From Caprimulgus europaeus (Eukaryota > Chordata > Aves > Caprimulgiformes > Caprimulgidae), in the NCBI GenBank assembly GCA_907165065.1, contig OU015528.1, forward strand, positions 72,583,474-72,647,473: 64,000 bases of DNA. Reading direction: 5' to 3'. Numbering within the stretch: the first letter of the stretch is position 1; the number at the start of each line of letters is the position of its first letter. Below, in pieces: positions 13,376 through 24,991 of the stretch. The notes under the pieces were generated by a model. That model worked only from the letters and a program-made list of their open reading frames with translations. It was not told where the DNA came from and searched no databases. The translations under genes and the position numbers were made by a program.

Positions 13376-14875
13376 TAATGGTGAAATGGTTATGATTAGT
13401 GTAATAATTTCTGAACATTCGATCAGGAGTCTGCCACAGGGGCAAAGAAAAAATGCTTTTATTTTATTCTTCCATCAAGGGCTGCCTACACCAGAGGATG
13501 TTAAGAAGGTAATTAGGGTAATGATGTAATTAAAAGCAAAGCTGGAGTCCCAAAAGATATAGTTTATGATATGGGTGAGGAATTATATTCCATATTATGT
13601 TTTTAATATTCAGTACAGTCTGGCTTTGCGAGACACCACAAATGCTTAAAGGCAGATAAAAAAATGCCAGGTTCTAGAGGCAGAATTGGGCTGTTCCTTA
13701 AGTAAATATTGTAGAAAAGGGCAGTGTATAGAGAGAACAGCCTATCCAGCATGCAAGGACAAGCACAATGACCACCTAACTGTTCCTAAAGGGACATTTG
13801 GCAGACTCTGGAGGTCAGGGAGAGGCAGAAAGGGAGTGTATTCAAGCCTGTAAATTCTCCCTCCCAGAGCAGTTTGCCTGTGCTGATGGAAGTGTGCTGC
13901 AACCAATGCAGTGGGAAAGCAGTGCTCACCCTCCCCATCCTGCAGCCCGGCACAGCATTAGCAGGCCTTTCTGGAGGAAAAATGTACCTCAGTTCTTCCA
14001 GCTCCAGCAGAACGGAGAGCTGTGTTAAAATAAATCAGTCAAGCACTTAATAAGAGTGACCTATGAACTCCCTTTCCTTTTGAAATGGTCTTATTGTTAG
14101 AAAACTGTTGTAAGTGAGAATATTTGCTCCTTGAGATTTATTTTTTCATGATCGCTTAAACTAACTACCCTTTTTATTCCACAGTGTAATGCAAAGAGTG
14201 TGTCAATATATTATAAAATGGCTTTGTTTGCTAGAACTGTTTGACCGCTACGGGTTTCTGAGTGTGCATATTGCCTGGCTCATTGTGCCTGTATTGATTG
14301 GAATTCATTAGCCTCTACAGTGTCCTCAATGTCAATATGTTCTGCCCATAATGTAGCATGAAAAAAAACCCAACAAAACCACACAATAAATAAAAATGTC
14401 CTTACTTCAAAAGCATAATTAATTAAATTTCTGTATTTTTGAGATAACTTTGAGATATCTCTCCTTCCTGTAAACCTCTGTCATAATATACTAGATTACA
14501 TAGACACAGATTCTCAGTCGGTAGGTTTTAACTCTGATAACGTCCCCTCCATAGACAGCTTAAGTCAACAGAAAGACTGTCACCTACTCAGAGGGCTTTG
14601 GATCAGCTTTGGGAGCTCAAAGTTTTTCTGAAACCTGACAATTTAAGCATAACTACACCTATTTAGAGATAAGATTAAAAATGCTTGAAAAATGGTATTT
14701 TTTTCCTGTTGTACTTCATAGAGGAAAAAAAAAACCCCAGTTTTCAATTTTTTGGCTACAATCTAGTAAAAAAAAACTTTGACTCACAGCTCTTTATTGA
14801 AATAAACAGGCCTGAGAAAAAAAATTGCAAAAGCTTGGAAAGGCACGGAAATATTTTTACTTTATGTCTTTAATT

Positions 14876-14885
14876 GAGTATTTAT

Positions 14886-14933
<48 letters not shown>

Positions 14934-14945
14934 TTATTTATTTAA
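14876..14945. repeat. Compound (TTTA)n(TCTA)n(TTTA)n microsatellite
   Basis: A core of about eleven TCTA units is flanked on both sides by TTTA units, a symmetric arrangement suggesting a TTTA ancestor in which a T-to-C variant unit expanded in the middle. Confidence 0.95.
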
Positions 14946-15337
14946 AGATAAGTATGAAAAAATGCTGTTAAAGCCACTCTAAGACTTTTCAAATAAATAA
15001 ACTGAACTGAACAAAAGTTTTATGCCAAATTCCAACACTTTGCACCAAGAAAAAAATCCACTCCCGGAACCTTGCCATTAAATTTTTAATTTTGATCCGG
15101 TTTCTAAAATTAAGCATAATCCCACATGAGGAGAGAGAGATTCAAAACTCTTTTTTCCTGATTCAGAGCAAGGATTAAAGCCAGGAAACCCACCTCCTCT
15201 GAGCCTGCTGTAATCATCACAATGTACAGTATTCTTTGAATGCACTTTTTCTCTATTTCTCATACAGAAAATCTTTCACTTTGCATAAAATACTTTAATA
15301 TTTATTGAGCCAGCAAAAGAGAGTGAAAATGACTCTA

Positions 15338-15402
15338 TAAGACAGTGGCTAGAGCAGTCCCAAGGGACGCAAGGCACCTGGGTTCCTGTTCCCAGTCCAA
15401 TG
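15338..15402 (+). mobile_element. MIR 5' half relic
   Basis: The sequence 'agacagtggctagagcagt' followed by 'gcacctgggttcctgttccca' parallels the tRNA-derived head of MIR, 'cagtggttagagcac...acctgggttctagtcccagct'. The second part is the B-box region inherited from a tRNA promoter. The copy breaks off at about 15402 in AT-rich DNA, so only about 65 bp remain. It is too diverged to be transcribed as a SINE. Confidence 0.55.
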
Positions 15403-17579
15403 AATTTTTAATTGTATTCTAAAAAGTGGAACAGCTTTAAGAAGAGAGACAAAGCCTGACTCAACTTCCCGGAAAGTAAATGACCTTCATTCAAAACCCT
15501 GATGTTAATGAAGGAGAAAGAGTATGTAAAGCCCTTTTCCTATGTTTGTATGACTGACCTGATAGCTGGGTCACAGGATTTAATGAAGTATGATTACAGT
15601 AGGATGTCTCTCTGTTTTGCAAGGGAGGCTGATTTGGGAGTTTAACTATCAGTAGAAAGACAGTGGTGTAATTGCTTTCAATATAGGTAAACACAAAACC
15701 AATAATTTTAAAAATGTCTAAATTTATAAAGTTAAAATTTTGATTCCTAACAAAATATAGCCAAGATGAAGAGTCAGCCTTTTTCACAGCTCATAGAGAA
15801 ACATTTCACTTTACCATTTCCCAGAACAGTAACTAATTTGTCTTTTTATTCTGTTGTGGGGTTTGGTTTTTTCCTTCAAATAAAACATTCTGCATAAAAA
15901 CCAAATACAGAGTTATATTCAAAACAAATACACAGCTTTCACCTCATGCACTCATTTATCCTGCAAAATCTTTTTCTATGAACAAACATCTACAGTAGAA
16001 AGGGGTTTGATTCTACTTTCATAATTCCTATGGTTTCATGCCTCTCTACTCTGACGGGATATGAAATGAATTAAATTCAGCACGTGTAAGACCAGTGAAA
16101 GGCAATGAACTTTACATCAGGAAGGAACTGGATTCATGCTATATATATGAGGAAGCAAACAGCCTTCAAGTTTGAGTTTCATGAGACACAAGAGGTATGC
16201 ACCTTTTTCATTATAATTGAATGTAAGTGCTTGTATGGTTTTTAACAACCAGTGATTGCTCTTGTGGTTTTATGGCCTGGTTGTATGCCCACTGAAATCA
16301 ACAGAATGAACTGTGAAAGGCTTCTGAGCTTGCTTAAACGTGCAGCTCAGTGACACAGAACAACTCAGCTGCCTTATCAACCGAAAGGATTTGAAAAAAA
16401 TTATGAAAAATATATATTTTTTTTAAATTACTAAAGCAAAGGTGATTGCTTACTGAGTTTTAATTTTTTAGATCTACATGGTTTATACTTTCCCATGCTC
16501 CCTTTCCCATCAATAATCCAACCATTCATCTTCTGTGAAATCTAAACCTTCTGTGCTTCATGTTTTATTCATCCTAAGGTGCTTAATTTATACCAAAGGA
16601 CAGCAGAGGGGCTAAGAGTAGCCTGTGTAAGGGGAGATGCCTTTAAGGCTATTATTCATGCCCTTTGATCTCAAGTTTTCACTAAGGAAACTTTGGTTCT
16701 GTGGGTAATTAGAGGCTGCCACTAACTTTTACTCTATAAATTACAATAAATCTGAAGAAAGTCAAGGATCTTTGAGACTGTAGCCATGTTTCAATATCTA
16801 CAATACTCAGAACAGTTATTATTATGTTCTAAACCACCACAGTTAATTCTGACTGAAGGCTAGCTATTTTCTTTTAAATCTATTTTTCATAATGTAATTG
16901 ATAAATATTACCAAATCCAAAAGTATTTATGACTATTTATTCTATACACCACTTAGGCTAACACCTAACAAAGTCCAATATGATGGATGAAGGGTGACAC
17001 TAAACTTAAACTTTCCCACAGAAATATATGTTATGAACTGTATACAATCAATTATTTCAGACAAAGCCCATGCTGTTTCCTCTCCTCCTAAGACACTGCT
17101 ACATATTTAGGTTTTCAGCTTGAAAGCCCGTTTTGGCACCACTAATGAAATAAATTATGTTTCTTGTCAGATCTCCCACTGGGTGGCGTGTGGTACCTCA
17201 TGTATGTTCATTTGTCACCCTCAAATAGAATAATACTTCCTGCAGGTTCCCAGAGCAGATAACTGCCCAAGTGGAAGTTAATTAAGTCATTGGTTCACTT
17301 TGCTCCAGAGGATGTTAAACCACCAGTGCTAAATGAGATACTTAAAGTACCACACTGGAGACACATCCAATTAAAACACCATAAGAATTCAAATGTATAT
17401 AGAGCTGTCCTCACAGATTATGGTGGAGAGAAGACTAATAGATAGTGAGCCATTTAGAAGGAAACATGCAAGCAGAAATTAATTTTAAAGGCAGCAGAAA
17501 ACATCTTCCTTGAAAAATCTAAATGGGAAATATCTGATGAGAAAAATGCCCTTTTCTCCTATTTCAGATTTGAGACTTG

Positions 17580-17603
17580 ACATGACATTTCATTGTGTCA
17601 TGT
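17580..17603. repeat. 8-bp hairpin
   Basis: 'acatgaca' and 'tgtcatgt' flank an 8-nt loop. A stem of this length is common by chance and is listed for completeness. Confidence 0.75.
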
Positions 17604-17773
17604 TCCCACTATTGATTTTCCATTTATCTACAGTAGATAATAACAGAATCACTCTTTCTAACTGCAAACTCATCCAAGCCCAAGGAGTTGGTTTATTTCC
17701 TTAAATATAGCCTAAAGAAAATGTTTACAATTCCTTAACTACTAAAGAAATGCTGTCAAGAAAGTGATGGCAT

Positions 17774-17803
17774 TCTTTTTTTTTTTTTCTTTTTCTTTTT
17801 TTC
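17774..17803. repeat. T-rich low-complexity tract
   Basis: A T run broken by two C residues, followed by 'ccatag'. Opposite-strand open frames over it end in poly-lysine and are artefacts. Confidence 0.85.
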
Positions 17804-18412
17804 CATAGAAGAGGGGAATACTTCTGTTGCTTCAATGGTTAAGGAAAAAAAAAAAGTTTCACTTCTACAAAGAAACGTGAAATAGTAGCCATGTAGCCCA
17901 GAGTGCTTTTCTAGGCAGAACACAAAGTTCACCGAGAGTTTTGGCTCTTTAATAACTGTGAGCACAAGGCTTCTACCCATTACCAGTTTGATCAACTCCC
18001 ATTACAACAAAACCAGGCAGGCAATAAATGTTGACATTTTGCTTTATACTTTACTGTAATATTTTTTCCTTCTGACAGTAAAACTAATTGGAGACCAGTG
18101 AATGGCTCAGAACAATGGAAATTAAAATCCTTCTGCTTCTGGGTTCCCAGTTCAAAATCATATTCCAGTATTACCAAATGGAAACTCTGCTTTGGTCTAG
18201 AGATTCTTCAGTGGCCCATTGGAATAAGCCTGATGAAATTTATCAAACCCTCAGGGGCATATATCAAAATCTCCACTTTCACTCCTAACCTCAATAGTAG
18301 AAAAAGAGTAAGTAGTTAGCTGTACACTTAATGAAGGTTCTGTGAGGAACTAACAGTGCTATAGTATAAGGAGAGACCTTTATCCTGAAGAATATCAAAT
18401 TGGCAAAATTTG

Positions 18413-18438
18413 CACACACACACACACACACACACACA
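18413..18438. repeat. (CA)13 microsatellite
   Basis: Thirteen pure CA units followed by 'aacaacaaaataaaa'. Confidence 0.96.
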
Positions 18439-19498
18439 AACAACAAAATAAAAGAACAGTAAAATATCTGGATGCATAATTTAGCATATTGGCATAAAAT
18501 AATAATGGAACAGTTTTGTAGTCTTTGGAGAGGTTTCCTGCTATATTCATGAGGAGTGAGGCAGGCTCCAGCTAGGATTTTCCATTTACCATTTCTATGA
18601 GAAAACCCTGTTTGGCCAACATAATTAATTTGGTATTAATATGATTTAACGAGTAGTTCTCCTGAAGTAAGTAGGCTCATAAACAGAACCAGGAGGTGGC
18701 TACAATCAGGGTAAAGCTTCTAGTCCATAGTTGTACATAACTTGAAAGAGCTGTTTTGTGGGGTATTGCACAAGAGCTTATCCAGTCAAAGAGTGGGACA
18801 CAGTGCCTTTCAATGACAGATTCTGCCCTCACAGATAAAACTACTCCCCTGAATAGAGGATACCTATACCCTGTGTATAATGCTTTAGGAATAAACATGT
18901 TCTAGACCCAGAACAGTTTGAAGATGATAAAGACAAGCATGGTTTAGGACCTGTTAGGCAGTGGTGCAGAGGGTAATGCCTCCAGGCAACGGTTCATGAG
19001 AGTGCGAGGAGGTAAAATGACTTGAAATTGTTACATGGGACTGTGAAGTGTCATTTTGTCTGCAATAAAAGTCCATATCTATTAAAGGCAACTTAGTTTA
19101 GAGGCAAAGCTGGTGAACATCTGAGGCACTGGCCACTTTACTTGTTCTGTATGACATTGAACAAACGAAACTTATTAAAAGTCTAGGTTTGAGTTTGTTT
19201 GGCTTTTTCTAAACTGAATAGCAAATATGTAGCATGCAAATTGCAAATGATTTGCAATGGATATCCAGCTGCTGTTTGCTAAATTCTCCACCACCCAGCA
19301 GTTTTGGTTCTCTTTCACCTGGAAGCAGAGGCATAAGTGGCTGGTGCAAATGCAGGCTTTGCCCAAGAGCGGATGAGAAGCTTGCAGACAGACAGCCCTA
19401 CTGTCTGGATTTTAGAGTTTAATCTGTATTTAGCCCTAGTGTCTCTGCAATCTCTCTGTAAAATGTGTACAAGATTTCCTGCCTGTCTTGTTCATGTG

Positions 19499-19518
19499 AC
19501 CTGGAAATTTTTCCAGGT
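19499..19518. repeat. 9-bp hairpin, short loop
   Basis: 'acctggaaa' and 'tttccaggt' are perfect complements separated by 2 bases. In practice the stem would be about 8 bp with a 4-nt loop. Confidence 0.8.
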
Positions 19519-20259
19519 ATTGACTATCCCCCTAGTCAAAGTGCCTAACTTAATAGGAGTGGTCAAAGCTGGAGCCTTCCCACAAGAAGAGTGATCATAA
19601 TGTAACTTCTCAAAATGACTATTGCAAGCGTTACTACATCTCTAAAAATGAAATACACATTTATGGTTAATGCTTCCGGACAGTTTCAACACTTTTCCAA
19701 GAAGAGTTGCATAGAGATTGTTATTACTTAATTGAAGGCCATTTATAGACATGAGGTTATAATGAAATTAAATTAAATTCAAACCAATAAGGGGGGGGAT
19801 ATATATTTCCAAGGACAGAACATCCTTAACAAAGACCTTAGTGATTTTATCCTCAGCACTAGGAGTTGAGGACTACACATAAGCTTTGATAAGTTTTAAT
19901 TACCTCTGGATTGGATCTGTGTCTGTAAATTGTTTATGGTATCTTGGCTGAAAGCAAGACGCTAACCAATATATTTAGAAAAAAAAAAGAAAAAATCCTT
20001 AACTCTAGTTTGACTTGCTGGATTAATACTATGCTAGCTAGGTCACAAAAAAAAAAAAAAGAAAAAAGCTCAAATGCATCACAGTTCCTCTCATGAAAAA
20101 GGAAATCCTTACAAAATTAAGTTTTATAGAAGTATTGCTCATATACAGTATTTCTCTTGGAAAGCTAGATGAGAAGCCCTTGGTATTGCTCTGTGGCTCG
20201 GCTATGCCCTGCAGCTGTGCCTGGAGCTGAGTGTCAAACATTGAGGCTCCAGTTGTTTT

Positions 20260-20309
20260 GAGAAGCCAGCTGGGGTGTTGGTGGGTGGTTTCCCAGCTGG
20301 CATCTTCTC
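20260..20309. repeat. Inverted repeat with 3-nt bulge
   Basis: 'gagaagccagctggg' at 20260-20274 pairs with 'cccagctggcatcttctc' at 20292-20309 over 15 positions with one 3-nt bulge, around a 17-nt GT-rich loop. The arms contain the E-box-like CAGCTG palindrome. Confidence 0.85.
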
Positions 20310-21317
20310 ATGACTTTTGGCCAGGAGTCCTTCTGGCCAGTCTGGCAGCTCAAGAGTTGAATGTGTGGCTGGGATAACATCATCTCACTGCTGTGCTCAG
20401 CTGACCTTCACACTGTGTTTGTTTTGACTCATATTTGCTTGTAAGGAATTTGCTTTTTCTGTCATTATATAAATACACAGAGAGATCCAGGCCAAATCCT
20501 GAATTCTTTGCTTTGCAGGCTCTGAGCCCAGCCACAAATCTGAGCCCTGGCTGGGACCTGCACCGCACAACGTTAGGCAAATACAATGACTGTGCAGCTT
20601 CATATGCACCCAGCCCTGATGCCTCTGCAGAGAAACCTGCTGGAGCACAGGTACTTGTCCCCATCCTTCTGTAGAAACATGTGGGACTCACTGCCAGCTG
20701 ACAAGAGAGAATTAGGCCAGCCCAGATCCCCTCCTCTCAATACTCATCATGACTGATCACCCTCTGTAAGGGGTGAGAAATCACCTATACCGCAACGGCT
20801 CCTACAAGTTTTTATTTATCCAATGCCTCCAGTACCCACTCACCCAGAATGGACAGATCCCTTCTTGTGGGGAATTCACAGCTCCATTCACAGATAAAAC
20901 AAGGCATAGACTGGGAGGAAAGAGGCAGTTTTAGATAAACTGAAAGCAGGTACCAAACAAGAAGGAAGTGTAGGTTCTGAAAGCGCAGATGCCAAAGCTG
21001 AGATCTGTAGTAATCCCGACTGTGTTTGTTCTCTCATTCCCACACATTACTGCAGGCACCAGTAAAGTCATAACAGTTTTGCAGTAGAAAATCCAGAAAA
21101 TACTGCTTTAGTCAGGGCTTTTTGCACTTCTTATACAGGAGCAATTCCGCTGACCGATCTTACCTGCCAGAATCAAGTCCTGGGATTACCTTTGCTGACT
21201 GATTTTGAAACTGTGGTTCCCCAGAGTGCTGGTAAATCATCTGTATGTGGTCTCCGGTCTATTAAACAGCATGATCTCATCAGCCCTAAATAACTGAGCT
21301 AAACTCTGTGAGAAACT

Positions 21318-21758
21318 TTGGGAGCTGACAACAGACTTAGTACCAAATTGTGGGCATCACTGTCCTCCACAATACCGTCACTAAAGCAGGCTGTGGGTGG
21401 AAGCTTGGAATCACCACTCTGGCAGAGAGAAAAGACACTCTGTGGCAATATCTACATTAAACATTTGCCCTGGACTAGAGCTCTGGGCTCAGGTATGTTG
21501 AGCTCACTGTTTTGGATGTGCTATGAAGGCAGGCAGATGTCACGCTGGCAGGCCATCATGGAAGATGATGGTCCTAGCTGCTGGTGCTCTTGTCTACCTC
21601 TGAAAATGCTCCTGCTCCACTCCAAAGAGATGCTTGATTTAAAACAGATCTTGGAATGTGGTTTAAGTACTGATGGGCATCACTTTATCTCTGTGAGAAG
21701 GCGGCACTCAGCAGTGCTGCCCTTAGCTGAAGGCATGATGTGGGTCTGTGGTTTGTGA
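21318..21758 (+). other. Longest non-transposon open frame, unidentified
   Basis: A 146-codon frame that begins with TTG, not ATG; the first internal ATG is near codon 60. The product shows no domain, signal peptide, membrane segment or repeat that I recognise. It lies in the slightly GC-richer patch at 20.2-21.8 kb, where stop codons are rarer, and this can explain the length. Chance is the leading explanation, and a non-coding RNA exon cannot be excluded. Confidence 0.1.
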
Positions 21759-22113
21759 TGGTCTCACCTGGGTGGGTCCTGCACTGCTGCTTCTACTTCT
21801 GCTTCTTAAAAGCTTTGGCTGGCCCCCAGAGCCCTGGAAGGTTTTAAGATGCAAGCCATGGAGCTCCAGTTTCTGTTTCATGGTTTACCAAGGAAGTGAG
21901 TTAGGACAAAATAAGACAATCTAGTCAAGACTGAAGATAAAGATATGGAAGAATGCATTGAAGAGAGAAGGTAGAAAACAGAGAATTAATGTAAATATTT
22001 TTCCTATGGAAAACGTTCAATTTTTGATTTGCTGCTAGCGTTTCATACACAGCAATTAAAGAAGTTTAACTTTGCCCCTGAAAATTTAGTCACTGGTCTA
22101 ATGTAAGATATTT

Positions 22114-22115
<2 letters not shown>

Positions 22116-22146
<31 letters not shown>
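22116..22146. repeat. T31 homopolymer
   Basis: An uninterrupted T run. Such runs can be the tail of a minus-strand poly(A) retrocopy, but the sequence to the right (from 22147) shows no recognisable retrocopy, SINE or reversed AATAAA at the expected distance. Length is probably unreliable in the assembly. Confidence 0.95.
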
Positions 22147-22147
<1 letters not shown>

Positions 22148-24949
22148 GTATGACAGTTTCATGGATACACTTATTAAAAGAATCAGATGCTTAAGAAAAA
22201 CTAATCAAAACAAACACTTCAAACTATACAAAGACAGGAAAAAAAATTCCCACAAGAGACTGAAAAATTATAATTTTAATCTTTTCAGTTGAAAAACAAT
22301 TTTGGAAGAAGGTTGCTTTTACAGATAATTTGAACATTTTCACCCAAAAAGAATTTAGTCAATGTATTCTATTTAAGCTAAAATGTTCTACAGAAACTTC
22401 TCGATATTGATTATATTTTTAAATCAGAAGATTTCTGAGGTCACTTTCTGATGAGAGAAGAAAAAAAGAAGGAAAAAAAAAGTGAAAAGTAGACCCTCAT
22501 GATAGGAAAACATGTTTTACAACATTTCCAACTCTGAGGGGGTGGGGGATACTTCTCAAAGGTTTTTGCTTTTATGTTAATTTTTCTTTTTCTAATGCAC
22601 ACCAAACCCACTCTCAAGCTGTTTTCAGGAACTGGAGTTGTCCATTACATCTCTCTGATCATCTCCAGCTCATTATAATGTGACCTGTGGTGCTGTGCCC
22701 TGGAGTCCTACCTCTCAGAACATCCTAACTAGGGACTTGTTGGGACATGCAGACTGGATGGGACCTGCAGCAATTTTCTTTTGTGGAAAACCCAGGGCAT
22801 AGACAGGGGGACTGGAGGCGCCTGCTGTACCATGTGGTCTCTCTTGCCAGGGAGCTGGGCTGCTCCCAAGTCTCTGCATTTGAGATGTAAGTTCCATTTG
22901 CCATTTCGCCCCCCAGCTTTATTTCAATTTGCATACACCTATGCTTGAAGAATAGATGTATTGTGCATAAATGTCCTAACTGGCATACAAACAAGGATGT
23001 TTATACATAAGCAAATTCATCCTTTGTTGGTTACTAGAGTCATTAGTCTCTTTCAAACACTTGAGTCATTCCATTCATGGAGCAGAAAGAGCACCACTGA
23101 CCTCAGCGACCCATCACAGACAAACCAGTGAGCAGACAGTGGTGGACAGAGAAAGCAAATTCTCAATTAAGGAAAAAACGATAAAAATCTGTGATCTTAA
23201 ATTTGATTACATAAACTATTCAAAGAATAATAACGCAAAGCTTAGTGAAGAAAAAATAATAAAAAAAAACAGTGAAGAGTGAAGATCGAGGTCTTGGTCT
23301 GAAGCTCATTACAGTCAATGGAAAGACTCATTGTTAGTGGGTTTTCATACTGTTTCCTGCTTTCAAGTGTATTTGAAAAACCACAATTTCTAGCCCTTCC
23401 AGCTGTACAAGAAGATGGACAGTCTTTCCAAAATACTTAGAGATATGCAACCTCCAAAGACAAGGAAAGTCAGTTTGAAGAGATATGTCAGTGTATGAAG
23501 GGAAAGGAGCTGTGTGGGGAAATGAAGGAAAAATTAGACATTATTTTCTTCATGTCCCTGCAGAGTGGGATGCAGGACAGAGAACATAAATTTAGGCCTG
23601 TGCTGCTGGGAACAGGAGAGGTGTCAGAAATCACACATTTTGCAGTGTGTTCCTCTACAAGAAAGTCCTTTGAGAGAAAAGCCTCTAAGTGTGTGAGCAG
23701 AACCCATAAAATTTTACACCCACCCCCCCAAAAAAAGGAAGAATCGAGAGTCCAAACCTGCCACAAAAACCTCGACCCTTCATTTAAATTTGTCTGCAAT
23801 GCTTTTACAAGACATAGCTTGAAAAAGGCTGCGTGCTTGCAGTAAAAAAGTTACATCTATAACTTTTTCATTGTAGCAAGCTGTTCTTGCCAGTGCCAAG
23901 ATATTATTTTCTACACTTACAACAGAGTGTATGTATGGTTTTAAAATTCTGCACAGTAGTTTCATACCAAACTGTTCATTGTTTATATAATTTTTCATGT
24001 CAAAATGCATTCTGTGTGCCAGAAGAATTGGAATATATCATATTTTAATAATTTTGCATAAATTGTGTTTACTGCAGGTTGAAAAAAAGCCTTTTCCTCC
24101 CAACTACCAATCTGATTGAAAACAATTATGCTTCTGGCACAAGACTCTGAACAATATTCAGCACAAATTACATTTCATTCTGTTATTAATAGATGTGATA
24201 TGTGAGAAATGAAGATGTATGGCTACTTGTTTCTGCTTATAATTATAGAAATGCCATTCCCATTTTCCCTCTTTTATATATGCCTTCTAGAGTCTTTGAG
24301 TTGGATATCTATGTGTTTGTGATCTCTTATCCAAAGGGCAAAATGACAATGAAAATAAGAGCAGCTATCTTGTTACAAGATTAATTTGGGAATGATAAAT
24401 GGGTGTTTTTAGAATGAATTGCATAGGTTACCACTTAAACAGGTCTTGGCAGCAAACCAGCCCTTTTCTTCAACCAAAAAGGGGGAAAAAATGCAGAGAA
24501 TGTATAAATTAGTTGATTGCCCCAGGATGTCTCTCTCAAGAAGGATTAGAGAAACCTACTGGGGCATTTTCTATCCTCACAAAAGCACTATTTGTGCTAC
24601 AAACTTCACCCTGATAATCATGTTAGTATAGAAAAAGGGAGAAAAAAAGATTTTCTGCTCCTGTACAACCTCTTGTAAGACATTTGAAGTCATAGGTGCC
24701 ACTGAGTCAGCTGTGTGATGCAGGCTCAGTCTATCCAAAGAGTGGGAGTGAGAACAAGCTCTCTCAAAGACTCTTCAACGTAGACAGGGAAAACCAAATA
24801 ATATATTTCCCTGCTAGCATTGAAAAAGTACTGTGAAATCAAACTCCACAGTCTGGGCACAACTCCATCAGAGAAATGCAGGTTTTTACTTCAGGTTCTA
24901 ACTGTGCTCTGCCATTAGGTTCAGGCTATGGTTGGTCCTATGTGTATAC

Positions 24950-24954
<5 letters not shown>

Positions 24955-24988
<34 letters not shown>
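24955..24988. repeat. A34 homopolymer
   Basis: An uninterrupted A run. The upstream 100 bases carry no AATAAA at the usual distance and no recognisable coding remnant, so a processed retrocopy cannot be supported. Open frames through it encode poly-phenylalanine and are artefacts. Confidence 0.95.

Positions 24989-24991
<3 letters not shown>

Larger units (their letters stand above)
13376..18412. other. Unique DNA with one microsatellite and a MIR piece
   Basis: The patch at 13780-14030 is GC-richer and holds a 76-codon frame without recognisable features. The segment at 14190-14350 is balanced in composition and free of repeats, and could be conserved non-coding DNA. No exon is supported. 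Confidence 0.65.

Noticed and set aside
19110-19170. MIR-like phrase 'gaggcactggccactttact' followed by 'tgacattgaacaaac'
   Set aside because: Too short and too diverged to call without an alignment.
24897-24988. Processed pseudogene ending in the A34 run
   Set aside because: No AATAAA at the expected distance and no coding remnant upstream.
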